A model generated the notes under the pieces. That model did no database searches. It saw only the letters and a list, made by a program, of their open reading frames with translations, and was not told the origin of the DNA. From Papilionanthe hookeriana x Papilionanthe teres (Eukaryota > Streptophyta > Magnoliopsida > Asparagales > Orchidaceae), in the NCBI GenBank assembly GCA_022702705.1, contig CM040421.1, forward strand, positions 4,092,001 through 4,156,000: a stretch of 64,000 nt of DNA, given 5' to 3'. This document shows positions 12,131-24,059 of this stretch, in pieces. Within the stretch, counting starts at the first letter, position 1. Each line of letters starts with the position of its first letter. Both the position numbers and the translations under genes were made by a program.

Positions 12131-13899
12131 AGTAGATAAATAGGGTATTTTTGAATTATTTAAATGCTCTAAACTTCAAAAATTCATATCTTTGCATAGA
12201 AAAATCACAAAAATAAAATAAAAATACCCTCTTGCTCAGTAAATAGAGGAGAATAATGTGGAAAAGAAATCAAATTAATTGGATGAGTATTTTATTTTTT
12301 AAAATTTATTTACTGTTTTAAGTATTTTAATTCTTCATTTGCATAGATAATTCACCATGGCATGAGACCATAGGGCTTTTGAAGCCTCTGATCTTGGGAA
12401 CATTCCCTGAATTTTTCAAGGTCAAAGGCCATCTCTGTGAAAAGTTATTGAATTTTCAAGTTCATGTCACTATTTTAGGTATTTTTATTCTAATAATTAG
12501 CATGTTGTAAAATAAATTCTAGGAAACTTTGGTGATGTTTCTTAGGACCAGAGAACCCTATGAAAAATATATTTTGAGTTAATTCATTCATAATAACCTT
12601 AATTGGCCTAAACCCCTAAAATTGAATTTGAATTAATTAGGGCTAACCACACACCAAATTGACTTGAAAATAATTCTCCACTGATCTTTAGGATCAGAGA
12701 GACCTCACATAAAAATTTGAAATCAATTGGAAATGTTTAACCCCACTAAATGGATTAATTAAGTCACATAACTAAAATTAAATTTTAAAAATTCATAACT
12801 CCAAAAATACTTTTCAAAAATTCACAAAAATGGTTTTGGAGCTTCTCTGATATTAGGGGAGTTCAGGAAAATTAAAATTGGAATTTTCTAAAAAAGTTGA
12901 TTTTTAACAATATTTTAATATTTTAATAATTAAAAAATAATAAAAATCACAAAAATATTAAAAATCATAAAAATGTCACATTTTGACTCCTAATCACTTA
13001 GGAACAAACTAAATATTTTTCCTAAGTCCCTAGGATAAGATATTGAATTTTAAAGGCTTAATGTAATTTTTAGTATTAAAAATGAGTTTTTAGCCTTTTT
13101 CACTAAAATAATTCTAATAAATCAAAGAAAAAATCATAAAATTATAAAATTTGTTTCTCTGAACTCCTTGAGATCAGAAAGTTTTAATAAAAATATAAAA
13201 TCCATTTTTCAACTTTTATTTTATTTTATAATTAATTAATACTCTAAAATTAAAAATAATTATAATAAATAAAATGTAATTCAAAAAATCACAAAAATTG
13301 GTCCAAGTGGTCCTCTAATCATTAGAAACATCCCATAATTTTCTTAAGGACAGAAACCTTTCCTTGGTCATGTTGTTGAATTTTCTTTGAAAACCCCTAT
13401 TTTCTACTAAAAAATAATTATATAAATAAATTAAATTAAGAAAAATCACATTTTCTCCTCTAATGTCTTAATTGACATGTGAGTGGGTTGACATAAAAAT
13501 TTCAAATTCATTTGAGCTCAATTTAATGAGTTATGAAATAAGTAAGCTTAAAAGGGCATAAAGGTAATTAAAAATTTTAACCCTTAATTAAAAAAATTTA
13601 GGTTTAATCAAAATGGGGGGTAAAATATTTGATTTTAATTTTCTCTTGGATGATTGAAACTTAGGGAAATTAATGGGTAGGAACCCATTAAACACTTTGA
13701 AAATATCAAAATGAAACTTTAATTAATTAAATAATTTAAATTTTTGGAAAGAGTACATTTAAGATTTGAATTATTAAAATAGAGATATTATTAAGAGGAT
13801 ATTTATTCTTTAATTTTAAAATCCCTAAATAAGTCACTTTAACAATATTTAAATCTTAATTAAGAAATTAAAATAATAATCCAAATTAATAATTAAAAC

Positions 13900-14230
13900 T
13901 AAATTAAAATTAAACTAAAATTAAAATTAAATTAAAATTAAAGCTAAACTAAAATTAAAATTAAATTAAAATTAAATTAAATTAAATTAAATTAAATTAA
14001 ATTAAATTAAAATTAAAATTAAATTAAAAAAATTAAAGTTAAATTAAAATTAAAACTAAATTTAAATTAAATTAAAACTAAAATTAAATTAAATTAAATT
14101 TAAGTTAAATTAAAACTAAAATCAAATTAAAATTAAATTAAAATTGAATAAAATTAAAATTAAATTAAATAATATTAAAATTAAATTAAATTAAATTAAA
14201 TCAAATTAAATTAAATTAAATTAAAATCAT
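13900..14230 (+). repeat. ATTAA-type short tandem array, inner unit
   Basis: Long runs of AATTA/TTAAA units with variants such as 'aaactaaaatt'. The outer unit has a shorter equivalent at about 7850-8000 in the same relative place, so the array is ancestral and has changed length. Confidence 0.8.
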
Positions 14231-15992
14231 TTAACAACAAACTTAAATGAAATCATTAAGAATTAAATCTAAAATAATTTGAACACTATTCCAAACTTAA
14301 AATTATTAATTAAAACCTCATAATTAAACTAAAACACTCTAAGCCATTAACTCAAACTTTAAATCAAGAATGATTAAAATTTTCAACAAACCAACTTGCC
14401 CTTAAAGACTTTAATTATTATAACTCTTAAATAGAATATTAAGTGAAATGTCACTTCATTCATCAGGTAATCAAATACCTAAGCTCATTGAGCAAGAGAC
14501 AAAGTTTAACTAAAACTCCTGGATGATCAATACACCAGTGCAATGAAATTCATCTGGACTCAAAATAATCCCAAAAATATTGAAAAGATGTTTAGGATTC
14601 GTCCTAAGCACTTCCTCAATACGACGAGATGTTTTAAAAGAACAATTGAATTTAATTGTTCTTTGATGAAAAAAATCATCCTTAAACCAAACCAACAACC
14701 TAGACATCATAGGAGATGACTAGTTATAGGATTAGGAATTTGGTAGATAACCAAAACCCTTTCCCTTAGCTTTACCTAGGTATCTCTTGAAATATTTAAA
14801 TGCATTAACATATGTTTTAAGTGCAGCTTGGGATGACGGGAAGACCCTCCAGATAAGATTTTATTTTATTGTAATTTACTTTATTGCAATTTACTTACAT
14901 GCACTGTACTTTACTTTTTTTCTTGCATGATAAACAAGACTGTTGCATGAAAACCAAAACCTTTAGGATAGTCCCTGAACTGAAACCAAAACTAAATTAA
15001 AAGTCATTGCAAGATAAAATTCACCGCCACAACATTCCAAAATATAAAACAACTCAAGATTTAATCACAAACAGAACAACAAAACTACAATTGCAATTAA
15101 ATTAAAACGTCTCGTTGAATGATCGGGAATACCTCGGATGATGTAACTCACGTGTTGCTAACGGGATTTCCCACGGTCTAAATGAAAGTGTGGAACTCAT
15201 TCAGTTGAGCTTAGCAAATTCATCTGGACTAAGTGAATTCGATGAAAATAACGGTGCCGGGATGACAGAACCGTGGGATCTTAATCGGTTCGTTTAAACA
15301 ACTTTAAGATTTGTTTTAATTAAAATATTAAAAACACTTGGATTTTAAGATTTTCTCTAAACCAAAACACTTCCCTCATCTCCCGATTTATGACTTCTAA
15401 AACTAAACCTCTGCAACAACAAGGAGCTTGGAGCATAGTGGGCAGCACGGCCATCGTCATCAGCAAAACTCGGATCTACTCCAGCAAAACTTTCTTAGTT
15501 TTAAATAACCAAACCATAGGACTTCGAGGTAGTTTTCTTAGTGCAACATAAATCCTCAACTCTTCGTTAGGCATTTCCATGATCATGTCATGTAAATTAA
15601 GCCCTAACCGGGTCTTAGGACTCCGAGGTAGTCGTTTGATACGACATAAACCCTCATATCTTCGAGGTTATTTTTGTGATTATGTCATACAAACATAAGT
15701 CCTAAATAATTAAAATTGGCAGGATTGCAACATTAAATAATTTTCTTAAACTCGAAGCCAAACAATAGGATAGTTTGAGAAGTTGCCAAGATTCTTCCTG
15801 GATCCTCAGCTTCTCCTACTTCTCTTCCTTTGGATCCTTGAAACAAACTGTTCCAAATTTGATTCATTCCCTTTTGAAATCTCCAAAATCCAATCCTTCG
15901 AAAACCTTAAACTTTGAAATTCTTGAGAGCAAAACCACTGATCATTATCAAGAGTTTTCTTAAGTGTCTTCGGACATTTAAGATGTAATTAA

Positions 15993-16014
15993 CTATAGGG
16001 GCTTGCCCTTATAG
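15993..16014 (+). ncRNA. Conserved 22-nt U5 hairpin, inner unit
   Basis: A dyad with arms CTATAGGGG and CCCTTATAG (nine pairs including one G-T) around the loop CTTG. It is preceded by 'agatgtaattaa'. About 30 nt downstream a second, 11-bp stem occurs: CCCTGCTTAAT and ATTAAGCAGGG around 'ttctttgt'. The hairpin is about 390 nt before the 3' end of the unit. It is presumably an RNA element of the LTR transcript; its function is unknown. Confidence 0.55.
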
Positions 16015-16408
16015 TGAACTTTAAGAACCTGAGTAATATAAACCCTGCTTAATTTCTTTGTATTAAGCAGGGGAACTTGTCGACTTATAAAATTGGTTCG
16101 CAGACCAAACGAATGTCACAAATCTTCTAGTTTATTTAATCGAGCCCCATCATCAAGCAGTATGTCTATCCTTCGGGATAGATATACAATTTGTGGTGCG
16201 GAGCTCGTTTATATAAACTATTTGGGATGTTAGATCGGTTTGATTTCATATCTTAAAATTTTCAAATTTAAAATTATTTTCAAAATCAAATACTACTTTC
16301 TAAATTATATATATATTTAAATTAAATCTAAAATTTAAATTTCGCCGACAATTTCTGTAGGCGACCCCTTTTCAAAAATACAACACATAACCTAAAAATA
16401 TGCCGACA

Positions 16409-16413
16409 ACGGG
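16409..16413. repeat. Right target-site duplication of inner unit (ACGGG)
   Basis: Directly follows the CCGACA terminus of the inner unit and begins the resumed outer unit (ACGGGATTTCCC). It pairs with 8967-8971. Confidence 0.7.
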
Positions 16414-17234
16414 ATTTCCCACGGTCTAAATGAAAGTGTGGAACTCATTCAGTTGAGTTTAGCAAATTCATCTGGACTAAGTGAATTCGATGAAAATAAC
16501 GGTGTCGGGATGACGGAACCGTAGGATCTTAATCGGTTCTGTTTAAACAACTTTAAGATTTGTTTTAATTAAAATATTAAAAATATTTGGACTTTAAGAT
16601 TTCTAAACCAAAACACTTTTCTCATCTCTTGATTTTCACCTTCTACAACTAAACCTCTACAACAACAAGGAGCTCGGAGCATGGTGGGCAGCACTGCCAT
16701 CGTCATCAGCAAAACTCGGATCTACACCAGCTAAACCTTTGTAAGAATTAAATAACCAAACCATAGGACTTCGAGGTAGTTTGCCTAGTGCAACATAAAT
16801 CCTCAACTCTTTGTTAGGCATTTGCATGATCATGTCATGTAAATTAAGCCTAACCGTCTTAGGACTCCGAGGTGGTCGTTTGGTACGACATAAACCCTCA
16901 CATCTTCGAGGCTATTTGTGTGATTATATCATACAAATATAAGACCTAAAATAAATAAAATTGGCAGGATTGCAACATTAAATAAACTCCCAAATCTAAA
17001 CCAAACAATAGGATAGTTTGGGAAGTTGTCAAGATTCTTCTTGGATCTTCAGCTTCTCCTACTTCTCTTTCTTTGGATTCTTAAAATAAACTGTTCCGAA
17101 TTTGAGCTAATCCCTATTGAAATTTCCAAAATTCAATCCTTTGAAACCTTGAACTTTGAAATTCTTGAGAGCAAAACCACTGATCATTATCGAGAGTTTT
17201 CTTAAATGATTCCCGTCATTTAAGATGTAATTAA

Positions 17235-17256
17235 CTATAGGGGCTTGCCCTTATAG
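17235..17256 (+). ncRNA. Conserved 22-nt U5 hairpin, outer unit
   Basis: Identical in sequence to the hairpin at 15993 and again preceded by 'agatgtaattaa'. It lies about 400 nt before the unit end. The following second stem is nearly kept, with one mismatch. Confidence 0.55.
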
Positions 17257-17658
17257 GGAACTTTAAGAACCCGAGTAATATAAACCCTGCTTAATTTCTT
17301 TATATTAAGCAAGGGAACCTGTCGGCTTATAAAGTTGGTTCGCAGACCAAACGGATGTCACAAATCTTCTAGTTTATTTAACTGAGCCCCATCATCAAGC
17401 AGTGTGTCTATTCTTCGGGATAGATATACAATTTGTGGTGCGGTGCACGTTTATATAAACTATTTGGGATGTGAGATCAGTTTGATTTCATATCTTAAAA
17501 TTTTCAAACTTAAAATTATTTTCAAAATCAAATACTACTTTCTAAACCATATGTATATATTTAAATTATATTTAAAAATCTAAAATTCGCCGACAACTTC
17601 TGTAGGCGACCCCTTTTCTAAAAAACAATACTCAACCTAAAAATATGTCGACAGTGTG

Positions 17659-19779
17659 TCTATGTGATATGTATCTACCTCATACAAAATCATGTGTTGT
17701 TTATTTATTTCATATGCTTAGGACTCATGTGTTACATGTTCAGTTTTAGAAATTATATTGTGATAGTTCCTCATTCAATTTCATATGTGTTAGTTTATTG
17801 ATCATGTAATAGTTTTCAAACAAAAATATGTGTTAGTTTATGGTTCATTTTAGCAAGTTCATAATCAAACTCTTATGTTTCATTTTAGAAAACAAAAAAA
17901 ATCCACATTCAAAACCCTATGTTTCATGTTAACCAAACACATGTTAGTTTATGTTTTATGTTGCCAAAAAAGAAAAAATAACAAAATCCATGCAAAACCC
18001 TTAGTTAATTTTACATATACATGCAAGTTGGATGAGTTTAGTTTTACATATACATGAAAATGGCAAGTTGGATGCGTTCATATGTTTTTATGGTGTATGA
18101 AAGTTGGGCGATTTACAAACTTTAAAAACCACATGCAAGTTGTCATTCTATGTCCATTATAACCTTAGGGTAACTTAGAATATGTGGGTGATGAAAGAGA
18201 GTTTAATTATTTAAAATAAGAAACAAACATGATTAAATAAAGCCTAAGTGGTAATTTCTAAAAAAAATTATATTTTTATGAATTATACATAAATTAAATG
18301 TGCTATAAATGGTATTTTTCCTAAAAATATGAAAATTTAAAGATGTCTTGTCTACACCATTTAAATGTGCTCTAAATGGTATTTTCTTTGGATATATGAA
18401 AAGTTTAAAGATGACTTTTCTACCCCAACTAAATGTGCTCAATATATATTGAAATTTAAAGTTTATAATGGCTCAAGCTCAAGAGAACCTCTTTCAGTGA
18501 TTTTGAAAATAATTCTAAATAAATTTAATAACACATTTTAAAATCAAAACTAAAACCTCTTTTTAAAATTAAGCTTAAATAACATCTTTTAGAAATTAAA
18601 ACAACCTCTTTTTCAAATAAAACTGAACAAATTCATTTTCTAAAATTTAAATTAGGCCTTCTTTAAAAAAAATAAAAGCTCTTTTAACAAACTTAAAAAA
18701 ATATATACTTTATATTATAAAAGCCTGAACTCTAAATAAACTTTAAAACCCTTGACATAAAATTTTAAAACTAAATTAAAAAAATTAAATTAAACTAAAA
18801 CATTTCAAAATCAATAGAAACCTTAATCTTTAGAACTCAAACATTGTTAGGAAATAAACTGAAAGCCTTTATTAAACTTTCACAAATAAGCTAAAGAAAA
18901 CTCAACTAAAAAAAACCAACCTACATCTAACCTCAAGAAGTCCTTCACATGAACTAATAGTTAAATCCTAAGAAATCCCACTTCTTAGCTTACCAAATAA
19001 AATTTAAGTCCCCATAAGCTTTGCAATAATATCTGGACAACTTAGACTAAGAAAAACTTATACATTTATAGGTATAATTTCATGAACAAACATATTCTTT
19101 CCCAAGAGTATGTAATTCATAAGCTTAGCCCTTAAGTATATAAGTCTCAGACCATTTCAAATATACATATTTCATATGTAAGAGAGTTCACATCGCTAAC
19201 ACTCTTTGCATGATAAAATACGATAAAATACATTGAAAAACTTTCTTTTCTGTGTGTAAAAAAAAATTCTCATAAGCATGTAAACGAGCCTTAAATATGA
19301 ATAGTGTAAAGGTTGGAATTAAATGTTAGCATACAAAACTCAAACAATAGTAAACTAAACACTAGAGGTCTAATCTTGGAGAAAGAATCAAATGAAGAAT
19401 ATCAATTTAGGGGAGAAAAACAAAATTAAACTTAGAAGCAACCTTGATTTATAAAACTTATCAACAAACTAGGAGAAATGAAACTTTGAACTTAGAAGAT
19501 ATCTTGATTTTCACCATGATGGACAAATTAAGAATAAAAATAAGTCATGACTTAATTATTAAATATAAAAAATAAATAAAATTCACCAACTCTAATAATC
19601 ACAACTTCTACCAAGGTATATCTAACATGTGAACCTGAGGTTAGCCAACATGGAAGTAAAATCAAGAGCCACACACAGCATAGAGTAGTCTAGCCTAGAA
19701 GCCTAGGATAGTTTGCTAGGTATTCATAGATAGTACTAAACACTAGGACCTATAAAAAAATAACCTCACCCCATTGGAT
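17659..19779. other. Gene-poor AT-rich stretch, flank of the outer unit
   Basis: No gene is seen. It begins with the resumed ATGTG-rich spacer and continues as AT-rich DNA with many 'aaacctcttttt'-like phrases. At about 18290-18430 there is a roughly 75-bp direct duplication of 'aaatgtgct.taaatggtatttt' with 'gaaa.tttaaagatg'. Part of it may be the degraded 5' side of the old unit that ends at 21812, but I could not place a start. Confidence 0.4.
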
Positions 19780-21812
19780 CATGTAGGTACCTCATAATGA
19801 AGTAACCCACGATTACTGACAAAGGTATTCCAAACCACTAAATAGTAGAAAAGTCTAATTTATTCATCATTACGAAAACTACAGAGCTTTCTAGTATCTA
19901 ATTATTTAATAGTCTAAGGATCCTAATGCACCCATGATGATGGAAAGTATGAGCATCTTGACTTGGGGCGTTACTCCCAAAATTTAGGTTAGTCCACCCA
20001 GTTAATCTTATTCTTTTTAGTAAAGTTATTTTAGGTTATGGCTTCATATCCATCTATAAAATCCTCGAACCTTTCATATCCCCTAGTCAAGAGTCATCCC
20101 AAAAACTCAAATTCAAGTCTAAAATCTAATTCCAAGCTCAAAATCAAATCCAAGTCCAAAATCTAATTCTAAGCTCAAACTCAAAGCTAATTTTCTCAAA
20201 TCTAATTTCCAAGCTCAAACTAAAATTCATTTTTATTTAAATCTAAATTCCAATCTCAAACTCAAATCCAACTTTCTCAAATCTAAATTCCAAGTTCATA
20301 CTCTTATTCAATTTTCTCAAATCTAAATTTCAAGCTTAAAACTCAAATTCAAACCCCAAATTTGATATCAAATTCTCAATTTCAATGTCAAACTGTCAAG
20401 CAGATCTTTATGCTTAAACTAAAGTTTAATTACAAATTCAAATTTAATAAAACTTAACCAATGTTAATCAACCTTAACAAACTTTATTGAATATAATAAA
20501 TTATAATCAATCTTAATTTAAAACAACTTTAATCAATCTCTATAAACTTCAACTAACTTTAAATTTGATTAATTCTGACAAAGTAACTAATTTTAAAAGA
20601 TTCAAATACATTATTAATAAACTTTGATAAACTTTAATGAATACTTTAAAATTATTAACTAACTTCAACAAACATAAGCAAAAATTTAACAAACTTTGAC
20701 AAACTTAATGAATTTTAAACTTTAACTAAAAAATGTTTAGCAAACTTCAATTAACTTTAATAAATTTTTATAACTTTAAACAAACTTTAATAAACTTAAA
20801 TTTAACAAATTTTAATAAATTTTTATTAACCTTAACAAGTAATTATAAACCTTAAAGTTTAAATAAAATCAAACAAATTTTCATATTGAATATACAATCC
20901 TCACATAATGAACTCAAATAATCATAAAATAAATTTTAATATAAATCAAAAACAAACATAACAATTTTAACCAACAATAACATGAAAATCAATTTAAAAT
21001 AATTAAATAACTAAGTTTGAAAAAACAAAACATAAAAAAAATTTAAACATTTACCAACAGACAACTTCTAGAATAATCTTAAATTAATCAAAATAAATAA
21101 ATCAACTCAAACCTTCAAATAAAATTAAACTTAACCAACTCAAGTTTTGAACTTAAGTGAATCAGCTTTAATCAAGCTCAAATCCTTCTGATTCCTTTTT
21201 AAATCATTCCAATCTTAAATCCATCACTCTAAATCTTCAATATCATCATATATAGATATTTATTATTTGATCATGAATGATATAAGTCAAAACTTTAGTC
21301 GAGAGTATTCACACGAGCCACAACTCTTGAGATATAATTAACTATGAGGGCTTCCTCTCATAGAGATACGAGACCCTAAAATAAAATAAACTTTACTTTA
21401 GTCTCATAAGGTAAGGGAAAAATGTTGATTCGGTAGACCCATAAATCATGGAGATTTTCATCATCCAGGTGATTAGATCTATTAAAATAATATTTATATT
21501 TCTCGGGGTAGTATATTATTCTTTGAATGTCGTATATGATGATTTATAAGAAATCTTTTAAGATCTATGGTGGATAGAAAATAAATATCCCATCAGTGTC
21601 CATTGGTTATCATAAAATTGAAAACTTTGTGAATTGCTAGCTAATCTGTTTGTTGATAATAATTAACTGAATTAGTAGTTAATATAGAAATCATCTATAC
21701 ATATCAAAGATCTAACTATTAATTTTATTGGTTCATCAATACTGATTGATTTATTTATTAGAGGCCCACCAAAAATATGTACTACAAAAAAATCAAAGTT
21801 GTCAGGCCAACA
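19780..21812 (+). mobile_element. Older partial copy of the long LTR family (3' part)
   Basis: It begins being recognisable at 'taggtacctcataatgaagtaacccacg', which aligns with 'gaatacctcggatgatgtaacccacg' of the complete units. It keeps the 22-nt hairpin at 21342-21363 and ends with 'ggccaaca' at 21812, about 450 nt after the hairpin. Between lie runs based on 'tccaagctcaaa' (about 20090-20360) and 'aactttaa' phrases. Divergence is much greater than between the two units at 3.5-17.6 kb, so this insertion is older. Confidence 0.55.
21342..21363 (+). ncRNA. Conserved 22-nt U5 hairpin, old copy
   Basis: Arms CTATGAGGG and CCTCTCATAG flank a CTT loop. Compared with 15993, paired positions 5/18 changed from A-T to G-C and 6/17 from G-T to A-T, so pairing is kept. 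It is preceded by 'gatataattaa'. Confidence 0.55.
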
Positions 21813-23071
21813 AATCTTACACACCTACAATTACAACACAAAATAAGGTACATTTATATCCATAACATCTCAGAAAAATGTAATACCATATTGTGACATC
21901 CATAATAAATAGAATTATAATAAATATACAAAACAATCTAAAAAATTTACCCAGTACAAGAGTATTTACTTAATAGATATAAATACAAGTTATTGTCTAT
22001 AAGAGTTAATAATAATAATAATCAATAAAGCATAAAGAGAAAGAACATCTCCTCGATCTCATTGCCTTGATCCTCTACCTTTTTCACTATTGTTAACAAC
22101 TTAGAAAAACTTCTACTTAAACTACAAACACAATATTTAGGAAAATAGCGTTAAAATGTTTGAAAAAGGTTGAAACTAAATTTTTGCAAATTCTAATTTT
22201 AAGCATAAAGTATATACAGATTTGCTAACTAATTATGTTTAAAGGAGTTCGGATTAATATGAAAAGATCATTCCCCTTAAATAAAGATGAGTGTAGGAAT
22301 CAAAAGCTTAACGGTTTAAATATTTTATTGTAACAAAGAGGAGCATACATATTATGTACCCTCTCCCGAGTGCAAAAAGAACATTGACTAATCTAAAGTA
22401 AGTTTCTAATTGATATGGTTATGTTGGGTAGGTTCTAGTCTCTCACATCTAGATTACCCATTGTGCCCTCTCTATAAGACTAACCAGGCCTTAGGTTATA
22501 AACTCTAGACCAAATTGGTAAAAATTTTAGCCTGTCACCCTAGAATAACCAATTCTACACCCATCAAAACTTATCTCCCTATCTATTTGCACTTACGTTA
22601 GAACTTGGTTCCCCTCCATCCTAAAGTACGGTATCACTAGTTGGGTGAAATCATAACTCTCCCGGATCATTATGTTTTGCAATGAATTTTAACATTACAA
22701 ATAGGTAGTTTGCTAAGTAATTAAGAGATGGTGAAAATACCATCACAATTTTGGAATAAAAGAAATCTTCAAAACTTTCTCATCTCACACACGATTAATT
22801 CTCATTGCAAGGAGAAACAAAAATAAAATTACTCGTAATTCATGGGGATATCACAACAAAACATGGTATATATTAAAAGCCAAGTTTAACACAATAAAAT
22901 AAAACTCAAACAATAACACAATGTGCTTATTTTAGACTTCTTCCCAAGCAAATCATTTGGAGTTCCTTTGTTGTCTTCTTCCTCCAATAAACACACCAAA
23001 ACAAACAATAACAAGACTTTAACTCACACACCCCTCGCAAAACTCACGCCAAGACTAGACTCCTTTGACCC
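21813..23071 (-). mobile_element. Second Athila LTR, left portion
   Basis: From about 22300 the sequence follows the LTR at 1553-3310: 'aggagcatac' plus 'aaagaacattgactaatct', the 'cctgtcaccctagaa' block, and 'ttcttcccaagcaaatc'. At 23071 it stops at GACCC, where the 9-kb unit was inserted, and resumes at 32135. The stretch 21813-22300 is AT-rich and could not be aligned confidently. No gene is seen. Confidence 0.6.
23067..23071. repeat. Target-site duplication GACCC, left
   Basis: Matches 32135-32139 exactly. Together they delimit the 9063-bp unit. Confidence 0.75.
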
Positions 23072-23360
23072 TGTTTGGTGGCGATGAAAGATTTTTAATA
23101 TATAAAATTTGTCCTTGGTCCGGATGGGGTCATGTCATCGCCATCCAATGTCAATGTCAAGGAGTCGCCATCTAATATTAGCCTAGTTTTATTCATATAA
23201 ATCCTATGAAGGATTTATAGAAATTTTAGGACTAATAATAGAAAAGGATGTTTATGATAATTCTTATATGAGGATATTCTAGAATAACATATTCTAGAAT
23301 TTTCATATTAAGAAAATCATGGTAAACCAGAGATTTCTATTTTGGGTTCTTTTAGATCTC

Positions 23361-23382
23361 CTATAGAGGTAAGCCTCTATAG
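23361..23382 (-). ncRNA. Conserved 22-nt U5 hairpin, third unit
   Basis: On the minus strand, arms CTATAGAGG and CCTCTATAG pair perfectly (nine pairs) around CTTA. Relative to 15993, positions 6/17 are G-C instead of G-T and 7/16 are A-T instead of G-C. It is preceded on that strand by 'aagatgtaattaa' and lies 290 nt from the 3' end. Confidence 0.6.
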
Positions 23383-23529
23383 TTAATTACATCTTAAACA
23401 ATTTTCAATTTTTTAAGAAAACTTCTTATTAATGTTAATCATTTGTTTTCTAAGAATTTATTTTAAGGAAAGATGTACCCACTATCACTCCCGAATGTCG
23501 TTATATCATGTTATTGAATATTTTAGGTA

Positions 23530-23815
23530 TTATGTCTAACCTAAAGGTTCTGGTTTTGTTGTCAATGTTGTTGATTTGTTGAAAAATTTCAGGTTATATG
23601 TCTAACTTAAAAGTTTTAGTTTTGTTTTTTTTGTCAAAAGTTTCAGGTTATATGTCTAACCTAAAAGTTTTGGTTTTGTTTTTTTTGTCAAAAGTTTCAG
23701 GTTATACGTCTAACCTAAAAGTTTTGGTTTTGTTTTTATTGTCAAAAGTTTCAGGTTATATGTCTAACCTAAAAGTTTTGGTTTTGTTTTTGTTCCGTCG
23801 TCAACGTCCTGCAAA
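23530..23815. repeat. 54-bp tandem array
   Basis: About four good copies plus degenerate ones of a unit containing AGGTTA-tatgtc-TAACCT and 'ttttggttttg'. The period is a multiple of three, so a plus-strand frame stays open (repeated SNLKVLVLF), but this is a by-product of the repeat. The element is transcribed, if at all, from the other strand. Confidence 0.85.
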
Positions 23816-24059
23816 ACAGAGTTAGCACATCCTATAACATGCAAAGAAAATCTAAACGAATTTTCTTGCTTTCACCCTGCAAAGAAAACATTGTCTGAAA
23901 TAATGTCACAAAATATTTGGGTATGTCTTGGATGTCAGTTTATGTCAAATTATTTTGAAATGTCAATTTTTTTGTTGATTATGTCAATTTTGGTTTTAAA
24001 ATATTGAATTTATTAACTTGAGTTCATGTCTGTCTGAACTCTAAGTTAAAAAGGTTTGG

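Larger units (their letters stand above)
8972..16408 (+). mobile_element. Inner long LTR-like unit (7437 bp), inserted in its sister
   Basis: It starts TGTTGACCTCATTTTTT and ends TATGCCGACA. It is flanked by ATGAG (8967-8971) on the left and ACGGG (16409-16413) on the right. The intact site in the inner copy itself (15161-15165) reads ACGGG, so the left duplication has changed at two positions. This accounts for the apparent A-A-B-B layout: 3470-8971 matches 8972-15165, and 15161-16408 matches 16409-17653. It has the same internal order as the outer unit: U3 homology to about 11.3 kb, TATTTAAA at 11323, GC island 11925-12130, an ATTAA-rich array at about 13900-14230, then the hairpin at 15993-16014. 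No coding domain was seen. Confidence 0.78.
3470..17653 (+). mobile_element. Outer long LTR-like unit (about 6.7 kb net), split by a sister copy
   Basis: It begins TGTTGACCTCATTTTTG and ends AATATGTCGACA, with GTGTG on both sides (3465-3469 and 17654-17658). Removing the inner unit (8972-16408) and one ACGGG leaves about 6740 bp. Order along the unit: terminal dyad (GACCTCAT/ATGAGGTC, 5-nt loop); a G-poor U3-like stretch (about 4000-5450); TATTTAAA at 5573; a GC-rich island at 5920-6055; long AT-rich DNA; an ATTAA array (about 7850-8000); 'accttccaggtacgc'-like sequence near 8660; and then, after the insertion, the 22-nt hairpin (17235-17256) and the 3' end. No open frame with retrotransposon domains was found. 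The best reading is a solo LTR of a family with extremely long LTRs. Because the flanking DNA is itself GT-rich, this duplication is weaker evidence than the other two. Confidence 0.7.

Noticed and set aside
3470..17653. Tandem segmental duplications A-A and B-B
   Set aside because: Termini TG...CA at 8972/16408 and the ACGGG/ATGAG pair explain the pattern by a single nested insertion.
23598..23825. 75-codon frame encoding a repeated SNLKVLVLF peptide
   Set aside because: It is produced by a 54-bp repeat whose period is divisible by three, and it runs against the direction of the element.
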